From Fomes fomentarius (lineage: Eukaryota > Basidiomycota > Agaricomycetes > Polyporales > Polyporaceae), in the NCBI GenBank assembly GCA_022606135.1, contig JABYQN010000010.1, positions 682,001-746,000 of the forward strand: DNA of 64,000 nt, given 5' to 3'. Positions 12,538 through 24,500 of this stretch are shown in pieces (position 1 is the first letter of the stretch; every line of letters starts with the position of its first letter). A program made the translations under genes and the position numbers. The notes under the pieces were generated by a model. The model worked only from the letters and a program-made list of their open reading frames with translations, had not been told where the DNA came from and searched no databases.

Positions 12538-15500
12538 GCCGGCAGACAGAAGTGCAGTGCGAGATAGAGAGCGTGAGATTTCCAGAGATGAGCGTAGGTG
12601 ACGTTCTATAGCGGTGTAATGGGTACTAGGTAGGTTGAGGACTGGGTGCAACCACCAGGGCCCCTCTGAGAGTCGGAGACAGCGGTTGCGGCGGAGGTGT
12701 CACGGCCCGTGAGAGATGATTTACAATGGTCGGTGGCTGATGCACCCGTCACGGCAGCAGGCTCCTGGCTTGTACACGCGAGGAGGTTAGAAAAGAGACG
12801 AAGAGGCAGAGAGACAGAGACAGAGACAGAGACAGAGACAGAGACAGAGACAGGCGGCAGGCAGTCGACTCGGGCTGTCGTTGTCGACAACTCCTACGGT
12901 CCTAGTACTCGTCTTGTCGGTTGTCGAGTTCTCGGAGCTCACGACATATCCAGGCGCCCGTTTCACGTGCATCTCTTAATGGGCGCTTTTGCTTGTGTAC
13001 ATGTCTTCAAGTTCAAGGTCAACCAGAGTGCAACTCCGGGTTAGTCTCCCCTAATAGGCAGATATTGGACGAGTCTACTGACAAGCGAAATAGACGGCCC
13101 TACAAGAGTGCGGGTCGCAGTTGACTATGTACTTCAACTTACTTGGACATGCCATTCTCTGATGCACGATTGGAATCCAAACAGCTGTTATCGCAGGTAT
13201 CCTCAAAGCTATGCTCTGACGTCTAATACGACTCATATGATACGACTATAACATGATGGAATTCAACTTCAAGAGGTTGCCTAGCCGGAGTGGATCATAT
13301 GAACTAGTTCGCCGCTCTCGCGCCACCTGCAGCAAGACGCATCAAGACGGAAGTGAATCAATCCCCTATATGTGAAGGACATGAGTTGGTAATTTCTCCA
13401 TTCGCTTGCTTACAGATATGCGATACCAACGGCGCTCACACTTCACCCCCGCATCGATATTCGAGTTGACCGTTCGGACAACTGAGTACTAAATCTCAGA
13501 AACTCAAGCTTCGAGCGTCGCATGCGCTCGTTCCAGAACCTCGTCGCACCCGGCACCGTATGGCCAGTAAGCAACGCTCATCGCAGTAACTAGCATACCG
13601 ATATAACAATCTGGCCTTTCGGAACCCACTGCCACCAGTGGACCAAGACCAACCGCCGCGGCGGCACCTCCGAGTCGATTACGGGTCAACGGTGGCACTA
13701 TTACCAGTTTGAAGCTCGGACGTCACCACGATCCGCAGGTTACGCACGGCCCTTGCCCGTCTGCAGCCAGTGCATGCATAATATTCATATTCATATCAAG
13801 GCCGATCGAGCTGTTTGGTGAGCCCTGAGCGCAAATGACAAACGACTCCGCACGTGGACTAACAGTCAGAGTCTCGCAAACGTTGACCCCGTTACCAACA
13901 CGGTGGTGATGATTCCAACAGTTACACGGTGCTCGACCGTGTCTGTCCACTGTCCATTGATCATTGTTGGTCTATACTCACATGACATCGCCCAGACGCC
14001 ATCGGACATTCCCTGGAACATGGAGCCTGCCAGTGAGACCTCAGGCATGATCGGTGCCAGTGATCTATGAAGTCGAACTCGGCGGCGACCCGCGCGAACT
14101 GTTCATACTTGGTACTTGAAGGAAGAACGGTGCGAGGCACTACAGCTGTCATTTCCGCCGCCGGCTGGATCATTTCGGACCGTGCCAAGTGGTGCCACAA
14201 GAACCAGGCTTGAAGCTTCCGAGTCAAGTAGGAGCCTGACGGGAGTTATGCAGCGTGCTGAGGCCCGAGGAATTGGACGACTTCAAGCGTTTGTGTTTTT
14301 GTGTTGGGACATCCGCATTCGGGATGGACGGTCGGTGGCACGTACTGTTCAAGCACGAGCACTAACCATACAATTATACTGTTTTTTGCCAAGGCGAGTC
14401 GCGGTGCAGTACCATGACGCACAGCGCGCGTGTCGACGTGGTCGTGGAATGGAAGAGCAAGAGCATGCCGTCCGCCGTGCACCATGCACCATGTACCACG
14501 TATCATTTATCGTACTTCGGAAACAGCGAAGCTCGAGATTGTTCTACGACCCGGCAACTCTCTCTCTCCGCACACATCCACATGAACGCGGACCAGACCC
14601 CTTCTGGCAGGAAGCTCATCCTCCAGGATCACGCTCGGTTGCAGGGTTCACGCAGCCGTCGTCGTCGTCGCCGTCCGTGCCACTCGTCCGTCGTAAGTAC
14701 GCACTAGTGTGTGATGCATGGATGTTTCGTGTCGCTGACAATGTCCCTGATCGCGCTCGCAGGCTAGGACGGCCCAGAAGCAAGGACCAGAACGACAATA
14801 TGTACCCCCGCAGCCGGGTGGCTCCGCCGAGAGGTGCAGGCCCAACGATCAACTCTACATACCGCACTGGGATTGGTGGCACGACCTCCCGATCCCGATC
14901 CAACATACATATGCAGGCGGAATGCTACACTGCTTGTTCCGAGATGATACCTTTTTGCAGCATCGGAGAGAGAGCATGAGATCATAGATGTGCTCATGGA
15001 TCAGTAAGTAGGTATACATAGATCGGAAGCATCCATAATGCACCATCACCGCTCGAACTCAACTTGAAGCTTCGGTACCAGTGATCATGCTCATCTCGCG
15101 GTTTGAAATTTCAGGAAGCACACAGCCAGAACATCATAACCGGACCACTCCTCTAGAAAGAGGGCCACGATCAACAGCGCGGTACGCCACCCCACTTTCT
15201 TTCTATTAGTAGAATTCTGCTAACCAAGTTGAACCACGCCTTCCAGGTCGTCCAGTCAACGCCGCAGCCCAACCAGCGCGCAGTAAATCATGCTTTCCAT
15301 ACACTTACACGATCGCATATATAGAGGAATGATCGCCGCGTCTACATGCACGCACCCCTTCTCATTTCCGTGCACACCTAAAGCTTCTAGCACTGACAGT
15401 GAGATGCAGCAGCTCGGAGTCTGGTAACAGTATAAGCTCAGGCTTCAGTGTCAAGCGTGCGTCCGTACGCCGCCAGTCGCCCTGCAGGCTGTGCTGCTGA

Positions 15501-17601
15501 ACGTGTAATATTGCTCTGAATGCATGTTCGACCTGATTCAGGGGCAACGGTATGGACGCCACCAACCTAAAACCCTACACGCAACAGTAAGCACGACGGG
15601 CTCATCTCCGCCCGCGGCTCGCCCGTTCCTGCCCGCGACTACGTACTTACTTACTAGCTCGATCTGATCGTATGCATACAGGCCGCACCCGACCTCTCCC
15701 CGAAGACCGCACAGTGTACCGCCTGAACAAAGCCCCGCCGCCACCAACCCGCAACCTCTGAGATCTGAAGCTTGGAAGCCTGCACCGGAGGCTCCTCACT
15801 TTTCCGCCCCGCCCGGTCCAGCCGCCCAGACGTCCGATTTGAGATCTGGCATTCCATCAGCAACGCTCCCCTATAACCTCAGATTCTATCTAGAACCGAC
15901 CGTTCAACGTTCAAAACGTGCAATGGTGATCGAGCCTCAGGTCAGCGACATCCGGCGACCGTGCGCGCCCGGGATCCAATCGCCGTCGTCTCTTGGGTTG
16001 CATATGCATATGCATGTCCCATTGCGTGCGCCAGCAGGTGCGATCGTCAGTCATACATACTCACAGCTCAACACGTACACGAGCAAGGCATAGCATACCC
16101 CGGTTCAAGTTCGTTCTCGCTGCTCCCTCGCTGGCAGGCTTCTGTGGCGCAAACATGTGAACATCGAGGATACCCCCGGTCCTTCTGACCGGTCGGGGCG
16201 ACCCCTCGGCGGGGAGTGAGTCGCGTACATGCATTATGCGCTGGACCAAGCCCCGGGCTACAGATCCCGGCGCACCACAGTCGACTGCCTACACATTATA
16301 ATAATATTCGCACAAACCGATCGGATCCGCCGATCTCTGGGTTCATGCCAATCATGACAACGACATGATATCATTCACTCACTTACTTACCCTGACTCTC
16401 GCTCCCTCCGTCACGCGTCATTACTGACATACACACTAATATTAACTCGAGCTCCCCTAGATCGCGCCGTCACAAACACAAACGCCTTCCGAGTCGTCGC
16501 CACGCGTCATGCCAGCCTCGGCCTCACCGGTCACCGAAGGCCTAGGCCTAGAACACGCCTTCACGCCTTCTGCATCGCCACCCACGCGACCGTGACAGTG
16601 GGTGCCAGTGCATCACATACGCAATCGTACGGGTGATAGTATAGTAAAGGTTTCGGGGGAACGACCACACTCAAGCACTCTAATTGATTGGGGTGGAAGT
16701 GATCATGCCAAGGTCGAAGGGTCGATCCACACAAGATATGTATATTCATCTCTTTCTCACTCCTTCAAGGGTACTGTCGATTAGCTCGATGTACCCCCGA
16801 TTTGGGCTGCCGTCACGGTTGAGATCTAGCCTGTGCAGTGTGCCCCCTTTCACACTCACATCGACTTGAGTGACGTGTGGTTTCTTGTGGCCGCGTTTTT
16901 ATTGCCCGAGAGGGCCGAGCCCTGTGGTAGACAACTGCCAATGCAAATTTCTGCAAAGTGACTCGAGTCTAGTTGGCATTCGACGAACACAACGCCATCA
17001 GGCGGAGAAGGAGAGCAAGTCTATATTGATATTGCGGTTGCAGGGAGATATCATGTGCTGCTGACGTTCATACTGTACATGTACATACTGCATTAACTGT
17101 AGTTGCTTTTGGGGAACGAGACGACGACGACGACTGCGAAGGATGCTTAGATACGAAATTACTAGCTACATGCGCGATGATCGAGATTCGGATTGACGAT
17201 GACGATGGATGGGGGGAGAGAGAGAAAGATGCTCGTGATCATGGTCATAACAAGAGGAGGAGACAAAAAGAGTCAAGGATAACTGACAAGATGACAAAGC
17301 AAGCAGGACGATGATGGGGAGTGGGGAGGAGGAGGATGATGCAGGGAAGTGGCAAGTGATGATGCGACGAGGAGAGGAAAAAATATGCACAAGACTCAGT
17401 CTAATTCGCGAACTCAGAACCCATACCGCACCCCATACGCTCCTCCCACAGCACCAACACCAACACCAACGCCGCCGCCGCCGCCGACAGAGACGACACC
17501 ACCATACGCGCTTCGCCGACTACCAACAGCAAAACCGATGAACGACCAGTGCCAAGCAAACAACGCAAGAGGAAAGGGGGAGAAAAAAAGGAAACCAATG
17601 C
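12538..17601. other. Gene-poor stretch with simple repeats
   Basis: The first few hundred bases are likely the promoter of the ERF4-like gene. I see no conserved protein after that. Translations of the longest frames, for example 14116-14979 on the plus strand, are arginine/serine-rich with no motif. The stretch contains a GAGACA microsatellite at about 12808-12852 and a short dispersed repeat at 16593-16616. Confidence 0.45.
12808..12852. repeat. GAGACA hexanucleotide microsatellite
   Basis: About seven copies of GAGACA in near-perfect tandem. It lies upstream of the ERF4-like gene and outside any recognised coding exon. Confidence 0.9.
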
Positions 17602-20600
17602 TCACGGTGCAGCAGCTCGTCCCCCATTACTACCATTGCTACTCCCTCCGCTCCCGCCGCTCGCGTTCGACGCAGCAGACGGCGACGGCGTGCCCTTCGT
17701 CATCGGGGACCCGCCCTGCGCCGAGTGCAGCACGATCTCCCGCTTTGCGCTCCGCGGGGACGCCGAGCGCGAGTGCATCCGCTCGTCACGGTCCTCCCGG
17801 TCTGCCGGGCTGTGGCGGCTTGACGACGGCGGTGAGCGGGTCGCCATCGGCGGCAGGTTCATGGGCCCCGACGTCCCGTGTCCGGCGAGTCCGCTCGGGC
17901 GCGGGTGCGGGGGGAGCATGGTCGGCAATTGCGGGCTGTTGGACGGGTACAGCCCGCCCGCGCTCTCGGGGGCTGGCGCATGTCCGGAGAGTGCGACGTC
18001 GGCTGCTGGCGGAAGGGAATGGGACTGAGACGCGAGCCAGAGCCGGGCGTGGGCGTCGGGCGGCCGTTCGAGGGAGGGGAGACGCGTTGCTGGCTCATGC
18101 TCCCGACGCGCGTCCGCTTTGCCTCGATGTGGTCATCAGGCCCCGGGCTCAGCGGACGCTTATTGTTTGAAGGCGAGCTGCGCGAGATGGAGGGACGACG
18201 GGCGAGGTGCTGAGGCGGGGACGCTCCTGCCATCCGGCTACCACCAGGTCCGCTGGGGCGGCGAACCCGCGAGGATCCGACGGGCGGTACGACGCAAGAC
18301 CAATAAGCGCGTCCGCGACGCCCTCGTCGTAGTCCTCGTCGAGTGCACGAGACGGAGGGAGGTGTGTCGAATTCGTCGGCGAGGGCTGTACCGAGCGGTT
18401 CGCAGAACCAGACCCGTTCGAACTTGACGGCTCGGGGCTTGGTTTCTGGCGGTACTCTGAGAACTTCATTCCACCCTCCTCCTTGACACGACCTTGCTGA
18501 GGCGCCATCCGGCGCTTGCGTTCCTTCTTCACCGGTTCCGCTGCGGTCGCGGACGAGACAGACTCGTTGTCCCTGTCCCGGGTTGCCACCCCCTCCTCCT
18601 CCGGCCGTCCTTCTCGACGATCGCTGCTGGTTGCGCAGCGAGATGCGGGCTCTCCGACGCACGTCCACTTGCGAGGTGTTGCTGCGACATGTGCATGCGC
18701 ATCGCCTCTGGCGAGCCTGCGTACCGCGGATCTGCGCGAGGCTCGAGGACGACTTCGCGTTCCATCTCCCGCGCTGGGTCGTATCGCCGACCGGCCGGCT
18801 CATGTACGAGCTCGGGCACAGGCGGACGAGGGGGAGACGCACGACGAGCGGGACCAGGAGCGCCGTTCTTAGCGTCCCAGAACTGGCCGCCGTGGTATGC
18901 GGGGTGTGCTGAGCGTGGCGAAGCCTCAGGCGGACTGCGGTCTCGCGTTGACCGTGAGCTGTTGCGACGCTGAGGGACTGACGGAGAGCGAGCACGAGAC
19001 TGGTACAAGTGCGAAGCAGGACGAGCGTAGTCCATGGCAGGACGTCCGCGCTCGCGGTCCCACTCAGGGCCGTCAACGGGAACTCGCCGGTTCCATTCCT
19101 CGCGAGGGGGAAAGGAGGTGGGGGAGATCTGCGCGATACCGTCGAGACCTGCGCCGGGCCCAGTGGTGGGCGCGCGGGATAGTCGGAAACCATGTGCCCG
19201 GCGACAGAACGAGGGCGTGCATGTGGGGGAGGAGATGCCGACGTGGACGGAACCCGCATTGGGTGGAACGCAGGGTCGTGTGGATGTTGTGGGTGCACCA
19301 GGTGACGGTGAACCTCGGGAGGACCCTGTGGCTGTGGGGTAGGATGATGCAATAGACCTTGACCAGCAGGACCACGAGGAACATCACGTCCGGGGGAGGG
19401 GGGTACGAATTCGAGTGCTCGCGCCCGTGCAAAGGCGGCCTGTCGACCTCCATGGGCGCGAGAGGAGTGTGCGAGGGCACCAGTCTGGTGTCATCGAGAA
19501 CAACTGGGGGCGGCGGACCGCCACGGAAAGGTCCAGGAGATGATCTGCCAGCATGTTGAGGAGGCACAGGAAGTGGAAGCTGACCGTCGCCACGAGCGTC
19601 AGTAGGGAAGAGAGGGCGCGAGTTACCCTGCATCATGAGCGGCGGTCCGCCAAGACCGGTGGGCGGCATCATGGTGTTTGCGTAGGCGGTTGGGTGCACG
19701 TCCTGTGGACCAGGCGCTGCAGGCAGCGCTTGTCCTGTCGCCTGTGCATTCTTGAGGAGCTGGAGACGCTGAGTGATAGCGGTGTTGGTGGGGTCGAGCT
19801 CGGCAGCGCGGGCGTATGCGTCTATCGCATCGGAGATTTGGTTGTTGCAGCTCTCGTACAAACTGCCAAGGTCGAACCAGACCTCAGAGATGTACGGGTT
19901 GATGCGGATAGCGCGCGAGTAGGCGTCGAGCGCGTCCCGGTACTGGTTGATCTGGAAATACAAGACGCCGATGGAGCACCAGAAAGTCGGGTTGCGTCCA
20001 TCTCTATAGACAGCTTGTTGATAGGCCTCGTACGCCTTGTTGTACTTCTGGCCAGCCATGTACGCGCGTCCGAGAAGGTACCAGCTCTGAGCATCGCCCG
20101 GTTCTGACACACAGAGTCAGCGAGGAACGGAATGAAGTAATGACCTTTCGCTACTCACCAGCCTCGAGGCTCTTGGTCAAGTACTGGATGGCAACCTCCT
20201 GGTTCTGGAACGATGAGCCGTCCTGGTGATACAACCAACCTAATTGCTGGAGAACCTTGGCGTGATTGGGGTTCTCCTGGACTACGCGCTCGTAGGCGTC
20301 TCGTGCACGGACATGCTGTAGCCGGATAGGCGGCAAGTCAGTATAGGGCCGGAACTCTAACCTTGACAATAGTACGCACGTCGCGCTGTTGTTCGAAGAC
20401 GTGTCCAATCTGGAACCAGATATCGGCATGAGCGAGGGGGCTGGGCGGATTACGCAAGATGCGATCGAAGCATTCCAGGGACTCCTGATATTTGCCTTGC
20501 TGCTTATAAATGATCCCGAGGCGGAACAGGATCTCATTCGCCTTGTCGAAGTCTAGGATGTAATCATGAGCACGCGATAGACGCCTTCGATGCCAACACG

Positions 20601-21576
20601 CCCATGCGCCACTTACCTTTGTCCATTTTGAGAACAGAGGAGAATGCTTCCTCGGCGTGATCCAGCGACCCATAACGGTCGTACAGGATGCCGATGCCAT
20701 ACCACAGCTTCGGGTCCTCCTGTGACACGGGGAAGGGGGTGGTGAGCAACGTGTGGAAGACGACGCAAAGAAGGGAAGGATACCTTGGGATTGGGAAGGA
20801 AGTACAAGGCCTGCTGGTATGCAGCATAGGCCTTTTGCAGATCGTCCTGCATAAGGTAACAATGGCCTAGCGGAGTCTGAGAAGCCGGCTGCGGGGAACG
20901 GACGTGGGACATACCGAGCGCGGACCACACTTCACCGTTGTCACCCTGCACCTGTAGAGCGGCCTGGAAGTATTCGACAGCCTGTGAAGTGAAGAAGCGA
21001 TCAGTGTTCATGTGCAGATAGATCGGGATAATGATAGCGAGTGACGTAAGATGGCATCTGTGAACATTGGGTTTGTGCTGACAGGTACCTTTGGATAGTT
21101 CTCCTTGATCCGCGCGATGCCAGCGACCTGTGTTAGGCCTGGCAGCGAGTGGCTATTGTGACGGAGTGCATTCTCATATGCGGATAAGGCGTGCTCCAGG
21201 TTTCCCATCTGCTCGGCTACCCGACCTGTTGATCCGATTCCATTCAGTCTGATTGACAGCTTTGCACCAAGGGCGCCCGAGGCGGACACCTACCAATCAT
21301 CAGCCAGGTTTGTTCGTTTGCCTGGTTCAGAACTGCGACCGGATTCGTCTTGTCGTCGCCGTTGACCGTCGTTGGCTGCGTGGACGGCGAAAGGATGGGC
21401 GCACCCAGAGGGCCGCGCGATGGACCAGCGTGTGCAGCGGGGGTGGCAAGTCCATTACCGTTAATGTGTGGGGGATGCGAATGAGGATGTGAGGGCGGGG
21501 GTAGCGAGTGCGAGTGGTGGGGGTCGTGGAGGCGGATGTCCCGCTCCGCCTGACGAGGGGTGTGTCGGATGGACAT
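17602..21576 (-). CDS. CYC8: TPR corepressor Cyc8/Ssn6 (frame-broken as assembled)
   Basis: Predicted scaffold of the Tup1-Cyc8 corepressor, a nuclear complex recruited by DNA-bound repressors. Exons 21576-21294, 21225-21089, 20981-20915, 20866-20784, 20719-20617, 20552-20380, 20315-20159 and a large last exon from 20103; all junctions are in phase. The tandem TPR units are clear: HALSAYENALRHN, YFQAALQVQGDNGEVWSALG, KLWYGIGILYDRYG, NHAKVLQQLGWLYHQDG, SWYLLGRAYMAGQKYNKAY and EVWFDLGSLYESCNNQ. A long proline/serine/arginine-rich tail of roughly 800 residues follows. In that last exon the reading frame jumps five times, each time as if one base were lost, at about 19392-19403, 19106-19110, 18589-18593, 18255-18258 and 17968-17972, all in runs of C on the coding strand or G. 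Reading through gives about 1,170 residues. Short introns could explain some jumps but not all. The C-terminal end is less certain. Confidence 0.85.
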
Positions 21577-24500
21577 AACGGAGGGATGAGGCCACCGAAG
21601 GGGGGAGAGAGCACGGTGGGTACGGTGGCAAGGACGGCGCAGAGGGACGACACGGAGGCGATTGCGAAAGGGGGAACGGACGAGGGAGAAGGCGTATATA
21701 ACGAGCTGCGGGACAGGGATCAGGGCGCAGGAGGAAGACGATCAGAGATCCCCTCAGCGCGCGAGGAAATTGGGAAGATGGAATCTGTGAAAACATGCGC
21801 GTCAGCTTCCCCGTCTCCAGGCAAATGCAAACATCCGAATCAGGCGACAGAATGCCCGACACACCGGGCCTTCTTCGGCAACTATCCATCTCCCTGGGAT
21901 CGAGATTGCCCCTCTCCGCGTCGGTGTCATTGCCCTGCCTGTTTGGGCGCTGAGACCGGGCTGCACTGCTCATGTCTCTCCTCATGTCGTTCTTCGCTTC
22001 CGATCCTGTCCGCCGCTGCAACACATCCCGGTCGCCTGCCCTTCCCCCTTTGGGCACTCTCCTCGCGATAATCGTCTGCTGCAGTCCAATCGCGATAAAT
22101 ACACGTCCACATGAGCTTCCAGTCTCGCTCGAGCCCCGCGCCACACCACTCGTGCCCCTTCATAAGTGGCAGCCGCCCCACTGCGCCTGCAGATCGCCGT
22201 CACCCTTTGGGCAAGATGAGTCTGAGATGCAGGTCTGACACGCCGACGTTGACGCGAAGAGCGAGCTCCCCGTTGCTGCGCCGCCGCGGGCTTCGGCCAT
22301 TCGTACTTTCATTCATTCATTCATTTCATCCCATCGCACGCCGCACTGGGATGAATCTCGCCAGGAGCATCATCACCTCATTACGGCTGCCCGGTTCGAA
22401 ACCACACCATTCGCTGATGCGTGGCTGCACCCCGGACAGCAGATGCTCCCATCATGATCTTTTCGGGAGGAACACGCGCACGCACCTTGCCCAGAGGGGA
22501 AACCCAAACGCTGTTTCTGCTCTCGGCAGTTTGACAGATGGCGAAGGTGCGAGCGTGCGATGGCGATACTCCTTCCTACTCCTTCCAGTTCCCACTCGGC
22601 TTCGCAGTAGCACTCGAGAGTCGCAGGCGGCGAAGGGGCGAACGCGGGTAGGCCGGGGTGTACGCGCCACGAGACGTTCCCACTGCCAGACCAAGCCGCC
22701 CGGATCGGGTTCGCTGCCAGACGTTTAGCTTGCGAAGGAAGAAGAAGCGAGCCAGCCGCGCGGACATGCCGCTCCACGAGATCAAATCTGCGATCTGTTC
22801 CCCCGCTCGCCTCCCAGGAGATGCGTCAGTCCATTTTGGGCGTGCAATTCGAGAAGGCGCCGCCTCCGATACGCGCGCGTCGCGGAATCCACCGTTCTCG
22901 ACTTGGCGCCCGCGTGCGACCCTGGTGACGTTGCGTCCTTGCGCGGCTCGCCGTTTCCGGATCGGGAGCTTCGTGGGACACCACAAGCCGCGGCTCGCGG
23001 CTGATCTGTCCACCACGATCCAATATCGCGGCACAGCCCCCATGTTCCGGCCGACGCCCGTTGCCCAGTCTGTCCTGAGTGGCTGAGGCTGACCGTGTCC
23101 CGTCCCGCCTGATGGCGATCATCTTATCTACCGCCCCACCGTCGAGACCATGACGATCATCCGACCTGCCACGCTCTCCCAAGCCTGACCTTAAGCCTGA
23201 TTACCGATCCAGCATGCGGATGAGGGTCCGCAGCGCCTACGCGCATCCGGATTCCGCAGGGCCGCTCTTTTTCTCACCCCCATTCAGTCCTTTTAGGCCT
23301 TAGGAGCACGTCGGTACGTCGTTAGGCACATGGTACATGTATCAATATGCAACCCGTGGGGCGCCAAACGTCAGACTAGCGCACCCAGGGAAAACCTGGC
23401 AAGATAAACGCCAGAGGACCAGCTGATTACGCTTGCGGTGTGGAGTCTGAACGTACAATCAATACATACTTTCCAGACAAGGGGCGACCGCCGCCGGATG
23501 CGGCAGTACCGGATATCCCCCTTCCCTCGCGACCAGTTGACGGCTGGAGGGAGAGACTGCGGAGCGCCCACGGGTCATATGTTAGTATCCAGAAAGAAGC
23601 TTGTGGCCAGGACAGGAAGGCGACAACACCTGAGAGGACGGCGCTCGGTCTTATAGCCCAGATCCCAGAACCAAGACAGCTGTGTCACTGTGTCTGCCGA
23701 GCATCGCGGCGCCTTTCGCTGCAGCACTCTCGCTCGCAGAAGCTCTCGCCCTGTCAAACCTTTCCGGGATCCAGGCTGTTGCCGCTGCCGCATCGATGTA
23801 ATCAGCCGCCGACCAGGCAGAACAGGGTCTACATTAACATTCCCGCGGGGATTGGACCACACGCACGTCGACGTCTGTGCGTCTATATGTTATTTGACTT
23901 TAGCTAACCCTTGGCGTGCCATCGCTGTCGTTTGGAGCAGGGAACGGCCGAGAACGCACGCCCATTGGCTAGGGTGTAAGAAGTATACGTATATGGCCTG
24001 TGTACGTATACCGGCTATCGTGGTAGGCCCATCGCGCACCATTCATCCGTCCATCCTACGGACCGCTGCGAACCAGCGAAGCGTGCGGTCGATGAGTCGA
24101 TGTCGTCGCCTGACAAGTCGAACCTTGGCGGAATGGATGGCGCGTCGAATCGCACCGGCGACGCGGTCGCGTAGTCATCCCCCCTTCCCATAGGCATTTC
24201 CGCTTCCAGACCGAACGCGTTCAACTTTCAAGGCACGAAATCTGAAATCCGAACTCCACCATACTCCACCTTGACAGCTCTTTGACAGCCACCGGCCCGC
24301 CGGGGTCGCATCACGCGCCGCGTCTTCAGCTCAATTATGGAAACACGTCATTGGCGCCATCTCTGCGAGCCGCCGGGAACGCTCGTCGCTACTTATCCTG
24401 CGGCGCCGTCCACTTTCTCCGACTACCGACTCGGCGCCCTTGTTATGTATGTACTTATGTACTGTGCGGCCGCTTGGCCTTTATGACTCTGAGTCTCCCC

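Noticed and set aside
14116..14979. Plus-strand frame of 287 codons
   Set aside because: Long but without motif, hydrophobic pattern or splice context; composition looks like random GC-rich DNA.
18149..18589. Minus-strand frames at 18149-18589, 18529-19035 and 17602-17928 as separate small genes
   Set aside because: They are consecutive pieces of the CYC8 tail in different frames; joining them at C/G runs gives one protein.
19336..19395. Introns as the explanation for the frame changes in the CYC8 tail (for example a 56-nt GTGATG...CACAG piece)
   Set aside because: A few in-phase GT-AG pieces of 38-56 nt can be found, but donors are poor and not all breaks can be solved this way. Adding one base in a C/G run works at every site and keeps sequence composition.
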